From the NCBI RefSeq assembly GCF_002029235.1, contig NZ_MZGV01000008.1:1-64000 (forward strand): a stretch of DNA of 64,000 nucleotides. The letters are read 5' to 3'. Positions 46,301 to 53,887 of this stretch are shown piece after piece. How positions within the stretch are numbered: position 1 is the first letter of the stretch; each line of letters begins with the position of its first letter. The translations under genes were made by a program, and so were the position numbers. The notes below the pieces were generated by a model. That model did no database searches. It worked only from the letters and a program-made list of their open reading frames with translations, and was not told the DNA's origin. This stretch comes from Clostridium oryzae. Its GTDB lineage: Bacteria > Bacillota > Clostridia > Clostridiales > Clostridiaceae.

Positions 46301-49097
46301 GTTTGTAGCTAGAAAAAGAGTAGATAAGGAAGGTTATGGTAAAATACACCTTTACAATAGGGTAAGTATGAGTGATGAAATTATTAATTTTATTACTGCG
46401 ATATCGAGACTTGTAATTGATTCCGAAAAAGGAAGTATACTGGAACAAATAAATAGAGGAAATATCAATCAAGTAGATTTTATAAAAGTAAAAAATATGG
46501 ATAACGAAGTTGATGAAAAAGAAGTAGTCAATTACATTAGATTAAGCAGCAATAAAAATAGAATTAATTCATCTCAAAAAGAAAGCAGAGAACGAACTGA
46601 AACAAAGAAAATGTTTAAGTGGAGCTTTAAAAATGCATTTAGCATGGAATATGCAACTGACATAGCAGAAATGGAAAGAGAAACTACTGAAGATGCTTTT
46701 AATATTTCTGATTTGGATTTTTATAACGGGTATGGCGGATTTAAACATGATGGCAGTTCATATATAATATTGCTAGATAAATTTAAAAACACACCAGCGC
46801 CATGGATAAATGTAATATCAAATGAAAAGTTTGGTTTTCATGTTTCAGAAGCAGGGTCAGCTTACACCTGGAGTCAAAACAGTAGAGAAAATAAAATAAC
46901 TACATGGACCAATGATCCTGTAAGTGATATGCCAGGGGAAGCATTATATATACGAGATGAAATTAGTGGAAATGCATGGAGTATAACTTCTAAACCAATT
47001 CGTGACAATGGGAGATATGTGATTGAACATGGATTTGGTTATTCTAAATTTATTCATAATGTAAATGGAATAAAAGGTACAGAAGTTATGTTTGTCCCCA
47101 AAAATCAGAGCTGTAAGATATGTATTGTTACATTAGAGAATATCAGTGCTGTTGATAGAACTTTATCGGCTACATATTATAGTGATATAGTATTAGGAGT
47201 AGTGCCTCAGCAGACAGCACAATATGTAGTCACAAATATAAATACAGATAGAAAATATATATATGCTCAAAATCCATATAGCGAACACTTTGGTAACGGT
47301 AAAGCATTTTTGTGTATGATAGGTGGAAAAGAAGAAAGTTTTACAGGCTCAAGAAAAGATTTTATTGGAGAAGGGCAAAGTATATTTTCGCCGGAAGCTA
47401 TGCGTGTTTCTAAATTGTCAGGAATTTCAGGAGCAGGTATGGAACCATGTATGGCAGAAAATGTAAAAATTGAGCTAAAGCCGAATGAAGAAAAAAATAT
47501 AATAATATTATTTGGTCAATATGAGTCAGAAGAGCAGATTGAGAACTGTATAGATAAATTTAAAAACCAAGAAATATGTGAAAGAGAATTTGAAAAAGTA
47601 AAAGATTATTGGAAACAACTTCTAGGCAGGTTGCAAGTAAGAACTCCTGATAAATCTATGGATTTATTACTTAATGGATGGCTTCTTTATCAGACTATCT
47701 CCTGTAGATATTTATCAAGAACAGCTTTTTATCAATCAGGAGGAGCATATGGCTTTAGGGATCAGCTGCAAGATTCAATGGCTATAGGTTTTGTAGAAAG
47801 CGATATTACAAGGAAACAGATAATAAGGAGTGCAGAGAGACAGTTTATAGAAGGAGATGTACAACATTGGTGGCATCCTATAGTAGAAAGTGGCATACGT
47901 ACAAGGTTTTCAGACGATTTATTATGGCTTCCATACGTAGTCATCGATTACATAAATAACACCGGTGACTATACAGTTTTAGATGAAAAGGCAGATTATA
48001 TAATTGAGAAACCGCTTGAAGAAGGAGAGGATGAGAGATACGGAGTAAGTACTGAAAGAGGAGGAATTGCACCTATTTATGAACACTGTAAAAAAGCCAT
48101 AGAAAGGGCACTCAAATTTGGACCGCATAATATACCACTAATGGGAAGTGGCGATTGGAATGACGGAATGAATATGGTTGGAAATAAGGGAAAGGGAGAA
48201 AGTGTATGGCTTGGATGGTTTCTATATATAATACTAGATAAGTTTAAAGAAATATGCAAAACTAGACAAGATATGGATGCATATAATAGATATTTCGAGG
48301 CACAAAATTATATAAAGGAAAATATTAATATCAACGCTTGGGATGGTAACTGGTATAGAAGAGCTTATTTTGACGATGGTACGCCACTTGGCTCCATACA
48401 AAATGATGAATGCCAAATTGATTCTCTTTCTCAAAGTTTTGCTATAATTAGTGGCGCAGGAGAAAAAGATAAAAATAGACTTGCGTTGGAAGCAATGGAA
48501 AAATACCTTGTGAAGGAAGATAAAGGTATGATATTGCTCCTTACACCTGCATTTAACAATACTGAAAAGGAGCCTGGATATATAAAAGGATATTTATCAG
48601 GTGTAAGAGAAAATGGAGGACAATATACTCATGCAGCTATATGGGTTATCATGGCTGAAGCTATTGCAGGAAATAAGGATAAGGCATGGAGATACTTTAA
48701 CATGATAAATCCCATAAACCACTCTGAAACACCATTGGAATGCGAAAACTACAAAGTTGAACCCTATGTAATGACAGCTGACGTGTACTATAAAGAAGGA
48801 TTAATAGGAAGAGGAGGCTGGAGCTGGTACACAGGTGCAGCTGGATGGATGTATAGAGTTGGAATTGAATCAATATTAGGGCTAAAATTTAGAGGAAAAG
48901 AGGGCTTTACAATCGAACCTTGTATTCCACATAACTGGAACGAATACAGCATTAATTACAGTAAAGGCAATTGCGTCTATGATATTCAGGTAAAAAAGGG
49001 CCAGAATAAAGGGATAATTATAGATGATAAATTGGCCGAACGAAACATAATACCATATTTTCCAGAGGGAACACATAAAATAATAGTTACAATCTAA
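40323..49097 (+). CDS. Cyclic beta-1,2-glucan synthase-like protein (GT84 + GH189-like + GH94)
   Basis: 2924 residues from TTG 40323, 9 nt after GAGGAG; in-frame ATGs lie upstream at 40299 and 40302. Order: one N-terminal helix; a helical region to about 415; two membrane helices; a glycosyltransferase domain with the DxD motif at D641 (TLDADTMLP) and HRWVRGDWQLLPW; several more helices; a middle domain (NWYDTLTKEPLHPRYISTVD) like the cyclisation domain classed as GH189; and a C-terminal GH94 phosphorylase-like module (SGDWNDGMN with D2614, GGWSWYTGAAGWMYR). Length and order match NdvB/CGS enzymes, which make, cyclise and trim beta-1,2-glucan from UDP-glucose at the membrane. It is monocistronic. 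The product is inferred. Confidence 0.88.
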   Translation: MLYIYFTILILTSVVVIYILNEDKIVSEDNIMEDVPNIYVNSEELAKHAIKLSAFYSETKNIKFNRKLIKSLQVSYKNILKGYDFIEKDMDEKTELMPAAEWLLDNIYLVQKEFKDIKHNMPENYYKKLPVVSKGIMKGYPRVYQIAVEIVSHTDGIVDENIIKNFIENYQKNTVLTTGELWALPIMLRVALIQNISAITDKIVFGLKEKKRGDALSSKVINAYGDKKLDEFITVLQESKIAISSHFVERFIKVLRDNAVDSDGIYKWIKDRLDEKQWDMDSIISVEHHKEASYQFSLGNSITSIRNITALNWKDVFEKLSYVEQILREDPAEVYSNMDFESRDFYRHKLEKIAKKIDTGESFVAKKALECARQAVKDGKQDYETHIGYYIIDDGERCLKEKLPYKHSFIEKMSANNSSSKMKIYMTAIILSCVLLESAVLLDGYRSGQNITIWQYIIWAIAILVPISEIVISILNLIINTVSTPRFIPKIEFKKEIPESSRTVVAIPMLISNENRVKEIIGKLEVYYLANMDKNIYFALLGDFKDSDKEYEASDTVITQCVLKEIEKLNKKYSVDSDIFYFLSRKRCYNQKEKLWMGWERKRGKLMEFNSLLRGKEDTSYSIISGDISELKKSVYVITLDADTMLPRDCAKKLIGAMSHILNIPHIDSQNRVVSRGYGIMQPRITVGCSSANKTTFSKIFSGETGIDIYTTAVSDIYQDIFGEGIFTGKGIYDIDTFTAMLENKIPENAVLSHDLLEGSYVRTGLVTDVELVDGYPAYYSSSCKRLHRWVRGDWQLLPWIPEKRGLNTLSRWKIIDNLRRSLLAPSIVILLLLSLTILPLRSLCIFIAFISAVCQIVFHVSEVVITPAKAMNMGGKLTNVKIGGKQILLLFSFIPYQAFLMLDAIGRTLYRIMISKRKMLQWQTAEDVEVNAGKSFEYYIRMMWPGSILALIIEILAFYESINMGIFMLPITLLWFVSPYSAFNVSKDITSKMYSINKEDKNILKRLARENWAYFEDFVNTENNYLGPDNYQEDPPNGVAHRTSPTNIGMAMSSNICAYDMGYIGLYEAVDRIDKTLTTIEKLVKYRGHLYNWYDTLTKEPLHPRYISTVDSGNLVAYMWLAASCLKNYMERPAIDVNRFHGIETTMQLAQREIEQKCSVKDEYKIYIEEISNIKIDFIEMKDFVRKLWGKVAEVEKQYSNISIYWNSKLKSDCSKLISDIQRFAPWSEILKNLGINERDKEELSLVMTSCSINSAVNELEVRVNEFVPENNDEIELAKLMTLSLENLKEHKSKTENVIERLKQFVQNTDFTVLFDNSRELFSIGYDIEKDMINNCYYDMMASEARLASFIAIAKGDIAQSHWFKLSRAMTVIGKNKGLVSWSGTMFEYFMPILVMKNYEDSLLNETYKSVVEGQKRYCGARGVPWGVSEAAFYTFDASRNYQYKAFGIPGIGLKRGLSSELVISPYSTVITLQVALEDAIKNIKRLLVEGMEGKYGFYESIDFTKDRLPKRSSKVIVKCYMIHHQGMSLMALDNAINKNSLVNNFHEIPEVKATELLLQEKVPQNITYDREIEFNVHDTNEEKNTVIVRSYKGAMTEIPETQLMSNGSYSMMISNRGSGYAKIGKTMLYRWREDATSDIGGIYIFIKDIAAGRLWSTSYEPLKNQGDEYETIFSVDKVEYKRKDGDFITYTEIALSSEEDAEIRRVSITNHGNEEKVLEITTYAEVVLTEYTADLVHPAFSNLFINTEYEDNTGAVLANRRPRDKKQKSKWLMQVISLSGETVGNIQYETNRSNFIGRGRSIYNAAVLDSNAPLQNNVGAVIDPIISMRRRIKILPGETFKFVLTTAAGESKEAVIELAKKYKEYYNSSRVFDMAWNQGMVEMKYMNIKSTQINLYQIMASRIIFISDQMRLREKMIKSIKNHQSDLWGYGISGDIPIVTLIIRNENDVDIVKQLVTAHEYWNRKGLSVDLVIINLEETSYSQPLQNRVMEFVARKRVDKEGYGKIHLYNRVSMSDEIINFITAISRLVIDSEKGSILEQINRGNINQVDFIKVKNMDNEVDEKEVVNYIRLSSNKNRINSSQKESRERTETKKMFKWSFKNAFSMEYATDIAEMERETTEDAFNISDLDFYNGYGGFKHDGSSYIILLDKFKNTPAPWINVISNEKFGFHVSEAGSAYTWSQNSRENKITTWTNDPVSDMPGEALYIRDEISGNAWSITSKPIRDNGRYVIEHGFGYSKFIHNVNGIKGTEVMFVPKNQSCKICIVTLENISAVDRTLSATYYSDIVLGVVPQQTAQYVVTNINTDRKYIYAQNPYSEHFGNGKAFLCMIGGKEESFTGSRKDFIGEGQSIFSPEAMRVSKLSGISGAGMEPCMAENVKIELKPNEEKNIIILFGQYESEEQIENCIDKFKNQEICEREFEKVKDYWKQLLGRLQVRTPDKSMDLLLNGWLLYQTISCRYLSRTAFYQSGGAYGFRDQLQDSMAIGFVESDITRKQIIRSAERQFIEGDVQHWWHPIVESGIRTRFSDDLLWLPYVVIDYINNTGDYTVLDEKADYIIEKPLEEGEDERYGVSTERGGIAPIYEHCKKAIERALKFGPHNIPLMGSGDWNDGMNMVGNKGKGESVWLGWFLYIILDKFKEICKTRQDMDAYNRYFEAQNYIKENININAWDGNWYRRAYFDDGTPLGSIQNDECQIDSLSQSFAIISGAGEKDKNRLALEAMEKYLVKEDKGMILLLTPAFNNTEKEPGYIKGYLSGVRENGGQYTHAAIWVIMAEAIAGNKDKAWRYFNMINPINHSETPLECENYKVEPYVMTADVYYKEGLIGRGGWSWYTGAAGWMYRVGIESILGLKFRGKEGFTIEPCIPHNWNEYSINYSKGNCVYDIQVKKGQNKGIIIDDKLAERNIIPYFPEGTHKIIVTI

Positions 49098-49124
49098 AAA
49101 AATCGGCATCTGCCGATTTTTTTA
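49096..49124 (+). terminator. Terminator of the glucan synthase-like gene
   Basis: AAAAAAATCGGCA (49096-49108), a TC loop and TGCCGATTTTTTT (49111-49123). It overlaps the end of the stop codon. Confidence 0.9.
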
Positions 49125-49212
49125 GTCTCTAGGAATTTATAATTTTTGCCAATTGTGGATAACTTTTAATTAATATCAAGATACACCACTAAATAGTAGA
49201 AAAGGTGGTTGC

Positions 49213-49546
49213 TAAATAAAAAAACGGTACAGCGTGTTTACGAAGAAGTTAAAAAGATACAGTAATATATTTTGAAGTTAGTGAATTAAGATAGAAAGGT
49301 AATAGAATTAATAAAATAAAAGTAATTTGTTAATATTAAGAGTTAGGGCATTAAAAATGGTTACATCCGACGGAGGCATTTGGAGTGAGTTTAGCAATTA
49401 TCCGTGTCTTTTAGGCAAATTTCCGTTAAGATGGCGAATTGTTTGAGGCACAGCTGAGTTATGAGCCATTAGGAAATTTGACTAAAAGATGCGGTGAAAT
49501 TGCTTAGCGAGCGGAACTAGCCGACATAGGGTGTAACCATTTTTTA
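49213..49546 (-). repeat. Structured intergenic repeat, copy B (about 335 bp)
   Basis: Second copy of the 18416-18816 repeat, sharing its A/T-rich 135-bp flank and folded core. The ends form a perfect 13-bp inverted repeat, AAAAATGGTTACA (49353-49365) with TGTAACCATTTTT (49532-49544). Copy A's hairpin insert is replaced here by about 14 bp. In the inner stem ATGGC pairs with GCCAT, where copy A has GTCAT (G-T pair), so pairing is kept. The right end again coincides with the TAA stop codon of a leftward gene, here an unrelated 65-residue ORF. Both copies carry a short open stretch reading TVQRVYEEVKK. Confidence 0.85.
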
Positions 49547-49741
49547 CTTTTTGAGTTGAGAGCCTTCTGTATAATCAAATTCTGAGCAGGCAATGTTATT
49601 CACAACAATTGAATCTTCTACAGGATCAGGAAGATTTGAATATGCTCTATGCTTTTTGTAAAAGGATCTTAATTCCTCAGGATCTTGTTCCAAATAATCT
49701 CGTTCATCAGGTAAATAAGCTTTTTCATCTGCTCTTTTCAT
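49544..49741 (-). CDS. Small acidic protein of unknown function
   Basis: 65 residues with a strong TCAGGAGG site upstream of the ATG, which supports translation. The sequence is polar and charged (DERDYLEQDPEELRSFYKKH), with no membrane helix and one Cys. I do not recognise a family. It is divergent from desulfoferrodoxin with a 105-bp gap, and its stop codon lies in the end of the structured repeat. Confidence 0.65.
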   Translation of the reverse strand: MKRADEKAYLPDERDYLEQDPEELRSFYKKHRAYSNLPDPVEDSIVVNNIACSEFDYTEGSQLKK

Positions 49742-49846
49742 ATCTATAACCTCCTGAAAAAATAATAGTTAATTATTTATTAGAAACCTATAATTTATTT
49801 TTTCACTTGGGATAAAATATATGTATTGAAAAGGAGGTAATGGACG

Positions 49847-50221
49847 ATGATCGAAAAACATCAAATTTATAAATGTGACATATGCGGTAATATAATTGAA
49901 GTTTTATATGCTGGAGGAGGCAGTTTTGTTTGCTGCGATAAGCCAATGATTTTATTAGTAGAGAATACTACCGAGGCAGCTGTAGAAAAACATATACCAG
50001 TAGTAGAAAATAGGGATGGAAAGATTCTTGTTAAAGTTGGAAGTGTAGAACATCCTATGGAGCCTGAACATTATATTATGTGGATTGAAGTGGAGACTTC
50101 TAGCAAAATTTATAGAAAATACTTAGAACCAGGGCAAAAGCCAGAAGCATTATTTGAAATTGACGAAGAAATTGTTTTAGTAAGAGAATATTGTAATATT
50201 CATGGACTTTGGAAAGCTTAG
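49847..50221 (+). CDS. dfx: Desulfoferrodoxin (superoxide reductase)
   Basis: 124 residues, the two-iron form. The N-terminal desulforedoxin domain holds Fe through C10, C13, C29 and C30 (CDICGN; FVCCDKP). The SOR domain carries centre II ligands in VEKHIPVVE, HPMEPEHYIMW and CNIHGLWKA. It reduces superoxide to hydrogen peroxide with electrons from rubredoxin, an anaerobe's defence against oxygen. AAAGGAGG ribosome site. Single gene ending at a strong terminator. Confidence 0.95.
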   Translation: MIEKHQIYKCDICGNIIEVLYAGGGSFVCCDKPMILLVENTTEAAVEKHIPVVENRDGKILVKVGSVEHPMEPEHYIMWIEVETSSKIYRKYLEPGQKPEALFEIDEEIVLVREYCNIHGLWKA

Positions 50222-50262
50222 TAAAAAAAGAATTATATAACTGTTAAGGGTTAGGGCATAGA

Positions 50263-50316
50263 AAATGTTGTGGCACTACGTATCAATCTCCGTAGTGCCA
50301 CAACATTTCTTTTTTA
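50263..50316. terminator. Strong bidirectional terminator between dfx and the PBP gene
   Basis: A perfect 18-bp stem, 50263-50280 with 50291-50308, followed by CTTTTTTA. The preceding TTAAGGGTTAGGGCATAGAAAATG resembles part of the structured repeat (AAGAGTTAGGGCATTAAAAATGG). Confidence 0.88.
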
Positions 50317-52866
50317 TGGAGTTGGAATATTTTCACCGTTGTCTTCATTATCATTATCGGTGTTATCATTATTGCCGCCAGTATCAGTATTATCATTTCC
50401 ATCGTTGCCGCTATTATTATCAGTATTTTTATTATTATTTGGCTTAGTATTAGTACCATTATCTCCATTCTTATTTGGAACAATAGGAGAATCATTATTA
50501 GGATTAGTTTTATCCGTAGTTTTGTCAGTATCCTTAGCAGTATTACTTTTAGTATTTGGTACATTATTTACAGCTTTAGTTCCGTCGTGTTTCTTAGGAA
50601 GCACATATTTACTGTCAAGTAAATTAGAAGAACTCCCATCTCTTTTTATAAATATTTTTGTGGTTATAAGGCTTTGAGGAGTATTAGCTGTAGCGAGCAG
50701 ACCATTTGCTCTATTTATTTTAGCACTGACATGAACATCACATATTTCAGAAGGTTCAGTACCAGCTATAAACATCTCAGTTCTAACTCTGCTTCCTCTT
50801 GGGTCATGATAACATTCAGCTTTAGGAACTTTGCCTGAATCTATACAAATCTTTCTTGTAACAATACCAGAAGGCTCTGCAATATCTTTTACTGTTTTAT
50901 TTTTATTAGCCTCATACATTATCTGAGCCCATAACCTAGCAGCATCATTACTTTTCAATCCAACTAGAGGCCTATAATTATCATTACCTATCCATATAGC
51001 TCCACTATAGTAAGGAGTAAGTCCGCAAAACCATAGGTTGGTTTTTGATGATGCTGTACCTGTTTTACCAGCTACAGGCATGGCGCCAAATCGAGCAGAT
51101 GGTGCTGTAGCTCCTGGAGCACTGCTGGTTGGGCCTTTCAACATGTCATACATTATATATGCAGCTTGAGAACTTAAAACTTTATGAGACTTAGGGCTGT
51201 TTTCTAAAAGTACCTTACCAGTTTTATCGACAACTTTTGTATATAATATTGGAGAAGTATAAATTCCGCTATTACCAAAGGTTCCATATGCAGCGGACAT
51301 CTGTAGTGGATTTGAACCGGTAAATTCACCCAAAGCCAAGGAAGCCATGTTAGTTTTTTCACTGTCACTGAAGTGTATACCATACTTTTCTGCATAAGCA
51401 GCACCAGTAGATAATCCAATCTGATATTCCATTTTTACTGCTACTACGTTAATAGAACGTCTTAAAGCTTCTCTGACAGTTACATAGCCTCTATATAGAA
51501 GGTTATCGTTCTTAGGATTATAAGGACTGCCATCAGCCTGTTTCCATTGCATGCCAATTTCTTTTGGTATAGGAGAATCGTCAACGACACTTCCAGCGGT
51601 AAGCTGCTGAGTATTAATAGCAGGTGAATAAACCGTAAGAGGCTTAATAGAAGAACCTGTGGCACGTAAAAATTTTGTTGAAGCAGCTCTGTTATAAGAG
51701 GCAGCAGGCTGTTTTCCTCTTCCACCTATGATAACTTTAACTTTTCCTGTTTTATAGTCCATTATTACTGCTGAGGCTTGTGGCTCTGGAATCTTTTTGC
51801 TTGAACCTGCACTACCTAAAACAGTATTGGAATTTATTATGGCCTGAGCTTTTTTTTCAAGGTTTCTATCCATAGTTGTATATATTTTTAATCCGCCATA
51901 CATAATTAATTTGTTAACTTCTTCAGTCGAATAATTATATTGCCTCATAAGATCAGATTTTACAGCATCCATTACAGGTCTTGAAAACCATTCATAATCC
52001 AACTTGTTTGTAGTAGAAGTTGATTTTACCTTAACAAAGTGCAGTTTTCCTTTTTTCAGATCACTGAGAGCCTTTTGATAAGTCTGTTGGTCTATATATC
52101 CATTTTTATTCATCATCAATAGAACTGTCTCAGTTCTTGTCATATAATAACTTGGGTTTTTTCTTGCATACGTAGAAATATATCCATACTTATATGGGTT
52201 CTGAGTTACACCTGCAAGATAAGCACATTGGACAAGCGATAGTTTACTAACACTTTTACCAAAGTATCTTTTTGAAGCAGCTTGTACACCATTTATATTT
52301 CCACCTAGATTTATTGTATTAAGGTAAGCCTCTAATATTTGATCTTTACTAAGAGCTTTATCTAATTTTAGAGCAAGGTACATTTCTTGAATTTTTCTCT
52401 TTGGAGTCACTTCATTTCCAAGTACTGTATTTTTAATAAGCTGCTGGTCTAAGGTTGAGGCTCCGTGAAGTCCTGGAGTGTTGCTTAAAAGTCTTTTAGC
52501 ATCAATAAATGCAGAACCTAATATTCTTCTGACATCAATACCGGGATGTTTCCAAAATCTCTCGTCTTCGATGCTTACAACAGCATCTTGGAGATTTTTT
52601 GGTATATGTTTTAATGAAACAACTTCTCTTTTAATATCAGTCGGAGCTTTATCCATAAGTTTACCTTTATCATCATATAATGTAGATGGTTGATTTAATT
52701 CAAGAATAGAATTAACATCCAACTGAGGAGCGGTCTTGACCATGGCTAGGACAACACCAGCTAATGCTACGGCTGCAAATAATCCTAACAATACAAATGT
52801 AGCAAAAAAATATTTAATTATCCTAAGGACAATGTTTTTCTTCTTTTTTTTCTTCTTTTTTCCCAT
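50314..52866 (-). CDS. Class A penicillin-binding protein (transglycosylase/transpeptidase)
   Basis: 850 residues. A poly-Lys start and one membrane helix (about 13-40) are followed by a GT51 domain (VSIEDERFWKHPGIDVRR; GASTLDQQLIKN) that polymerises glycan strands. The transpeptidase has S405 in TGSSIKP, an SxN-type RRSIN and KTGTASS. After a short beta region comes a tail of about 85 residues rich in Asn, Asp, Thr and Lys. AGGAGG precedes the ATG. PBP1a/1b-like; the single main class A enzyme is a fair guess but not shown. The tail is probably extracellular and disordered. Confidence 0.94.
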   Translation of the reverse strand: MGKKKKKKKKNIVLRIIKYFFATFVLLGLFAAVALAGVVLAMVKTAPQLDVNSILELNQPSTLYDDKGKLMDKAPTDIKREVVSLKHIPKNLQDAVVSIEDERFWKHPGIDVRRILGSAFIDAKRLLSNTPGLHGASTLDQQLIKNTVLGNEVTPKRKIQEMYLALKLDKALSKDQILEAYLNTINLGGNINGVQAASKRYFGKSVSKLSLVQCAYLAGVTQNPYKYGYISTYARKNPSYYMTRTETVLLMMNKNGYIDQQTYQKALSDLKKGKLHFVKVKSTSTTNKLDYEWFSRPVMDAVKSDLMRQYNYSTEEVNKLIMYGGLKIYTTMDRNLEKKAQAIINSNTVLGSAGSSKKIPEPQASAVIMDYKTGKVKVIIGGRGKQPAASYNRAASTKFLRATGSSIKPLTVYSPAINTQQLTAGSVVDDSPIPKEIGMQWKQADGSPYNPKNDNLLYRGYVTVREALRRSINVVAVKMEYQIGLSTGAAYAEKYGIHFSDSEKTNMASLALGEFTGSNPLQMSAAYGTFGNSGIYTSPILYTKVVDKTGKVLLENSPKSHKVLSSQAAYIMYDMLKGPTSSAPGATAPSARFGAMPVAGKTGTASSKTNLWFCGLTPYYSGAIWIGNDNYRPLVGLKSNDAARLWAQIMYEANKNKTVKDIAEPSGIVTRKICIDSGKVPKAECYHDPRGSRVRTEMFIAGTEPSEICDVHVSAKINRANGLLATANTPQSLITTKIFIKRDGSSSNLLDSKYVLPKKHDGTKAVNNVPNTKSNTAKDTDKTTDKTNPNNDSPIVPNKNGDNGTNTKPNNNKNTDNNSGNDGNDNTDTGGNNDNTDNDNEDNGENIPTP

Positions 52867-53125
52867 ATTTCCTCCTAAAATAAATAGCAGTTGATGACAT
52901 CACATAATTAATAAAATGAACAGTTAATTATGCATTTTATTAGGTTGACATCAAAGTTCTAAACTATTATAACATAATAACATAAATTATAAAATTCATA
53001 TAGTAGCAGTTTATTTATATTCAATGCTTATATCATTATTAACGCTTATAACAAATATATATATGATAAGTGAGTAAAGGCATCAATAAAAACTTTGCTC
53101 TTTAGGTATTGTTGGAGGTGGTAGT

Positions 53126-53785
53126 GTGAAGAAAAAATTAGCAAAAATATTAATAGCTTTAGGAATAATATTGGTCGTTTTTTCTGGATTTATATACGTG
53201 TTGGATAAAAAATTGTTTCCAGTAGCTATGGTAATAGCAGACTCAGACCTGAAGTCAAAATCTCTTGATATCATAAATAGATGTATTCTAAATGAATATT
53301 CGAAAGATTTTAATTATGATAACATAATTAAAATTCAAAAAGATAATAATGGTAATATAGTGCTTCTTCGTGCAGATACATTAAAACTTAATCGAATAGC
53401 AAATACTATAGCTATTGAATCTAAAAAAAAGTTGGCTGCGTTGGGGAGACGAGGAATTAAATTATATGTAGCCGACATATTACAAAATAGTATTGTGTCA
53501 GAACATGGTCCAAAAGTTACAGTGAAAATGACACCTATTGGAAGAATAGAAGTAAAATATCGTTCTGAATTAAAGAGTGCAGGAATAAATCAGGTTATAC
53601 ATAGAATTTATGTAGAATTAAAGACAAAAATAAGAATTGTTATTGCTACGAGAAGTAGGGAGGTGACAGTTGCAAATGAGGTCCCTATATGTGAAACGGT
53701 AATAGTTGGAAAAGTACCAGCCACATCAATAAATATGGATATGAGTGGAGCTTCATCTTCAGTACCAGCCGCTAGAGATAAATAA
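53126..53785 (+). CDS. yunB: Sporulation protein YunB family
   Basis: 219 residues from GTG 53126 after GGAGGTG. One N-terminal helix (ILIALGIILVVFSGFIYVL) is followed by a conserved domain: SKSLDIINRCILNEYSKDF, HGPKVTVKMTPIGRIEVKY, and VTVANEVPICETVIVGKVPAT near the end. Members are mother-cell sporulation proteins needed for normal spore formation; the biochemical role is unknown. The gene is alone between the PBP gene (divergent) and hflX. 52867-53125 shows nothing beyond the divergent promoters expected there. Confidence 0.88.
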   Translation: MKKKLAKILIALGIILVVFSGFIYVLDKKLFPVAMVIADSDLKSKSLDIINRCILNEYSKDFNYDNIIKIQKDNNGNIVLLRADTLKLNRIANTIAIESKKKLAALGRRGIKLYVADILQNSIVSEHGPKVTVKMTPIGRIEVKYRSELKSAGINQVIHRIYVELKTKIRIVIATRSREVTVANEVPICETVIVGKVPATSINMDMSGASSSVPAARDK

Positions 53786-53887
53786 GATTGAAAAAGCACT
53801 AATTAGCAATTTGTTTACAATAATCTATTAATGTTATAAAATTAATAGAAGCATACCACTACTCAAATAATAAGGAGAGTGATATTT

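Noticed and set aside
50270-50677. Open frame of 135 codons antisense to the PBP gene
   Set aside because: It is the complement of the Asn/Asp-rich PBP tail and reads as low-complexity Leu/Ser/Pro; no ribosome site.
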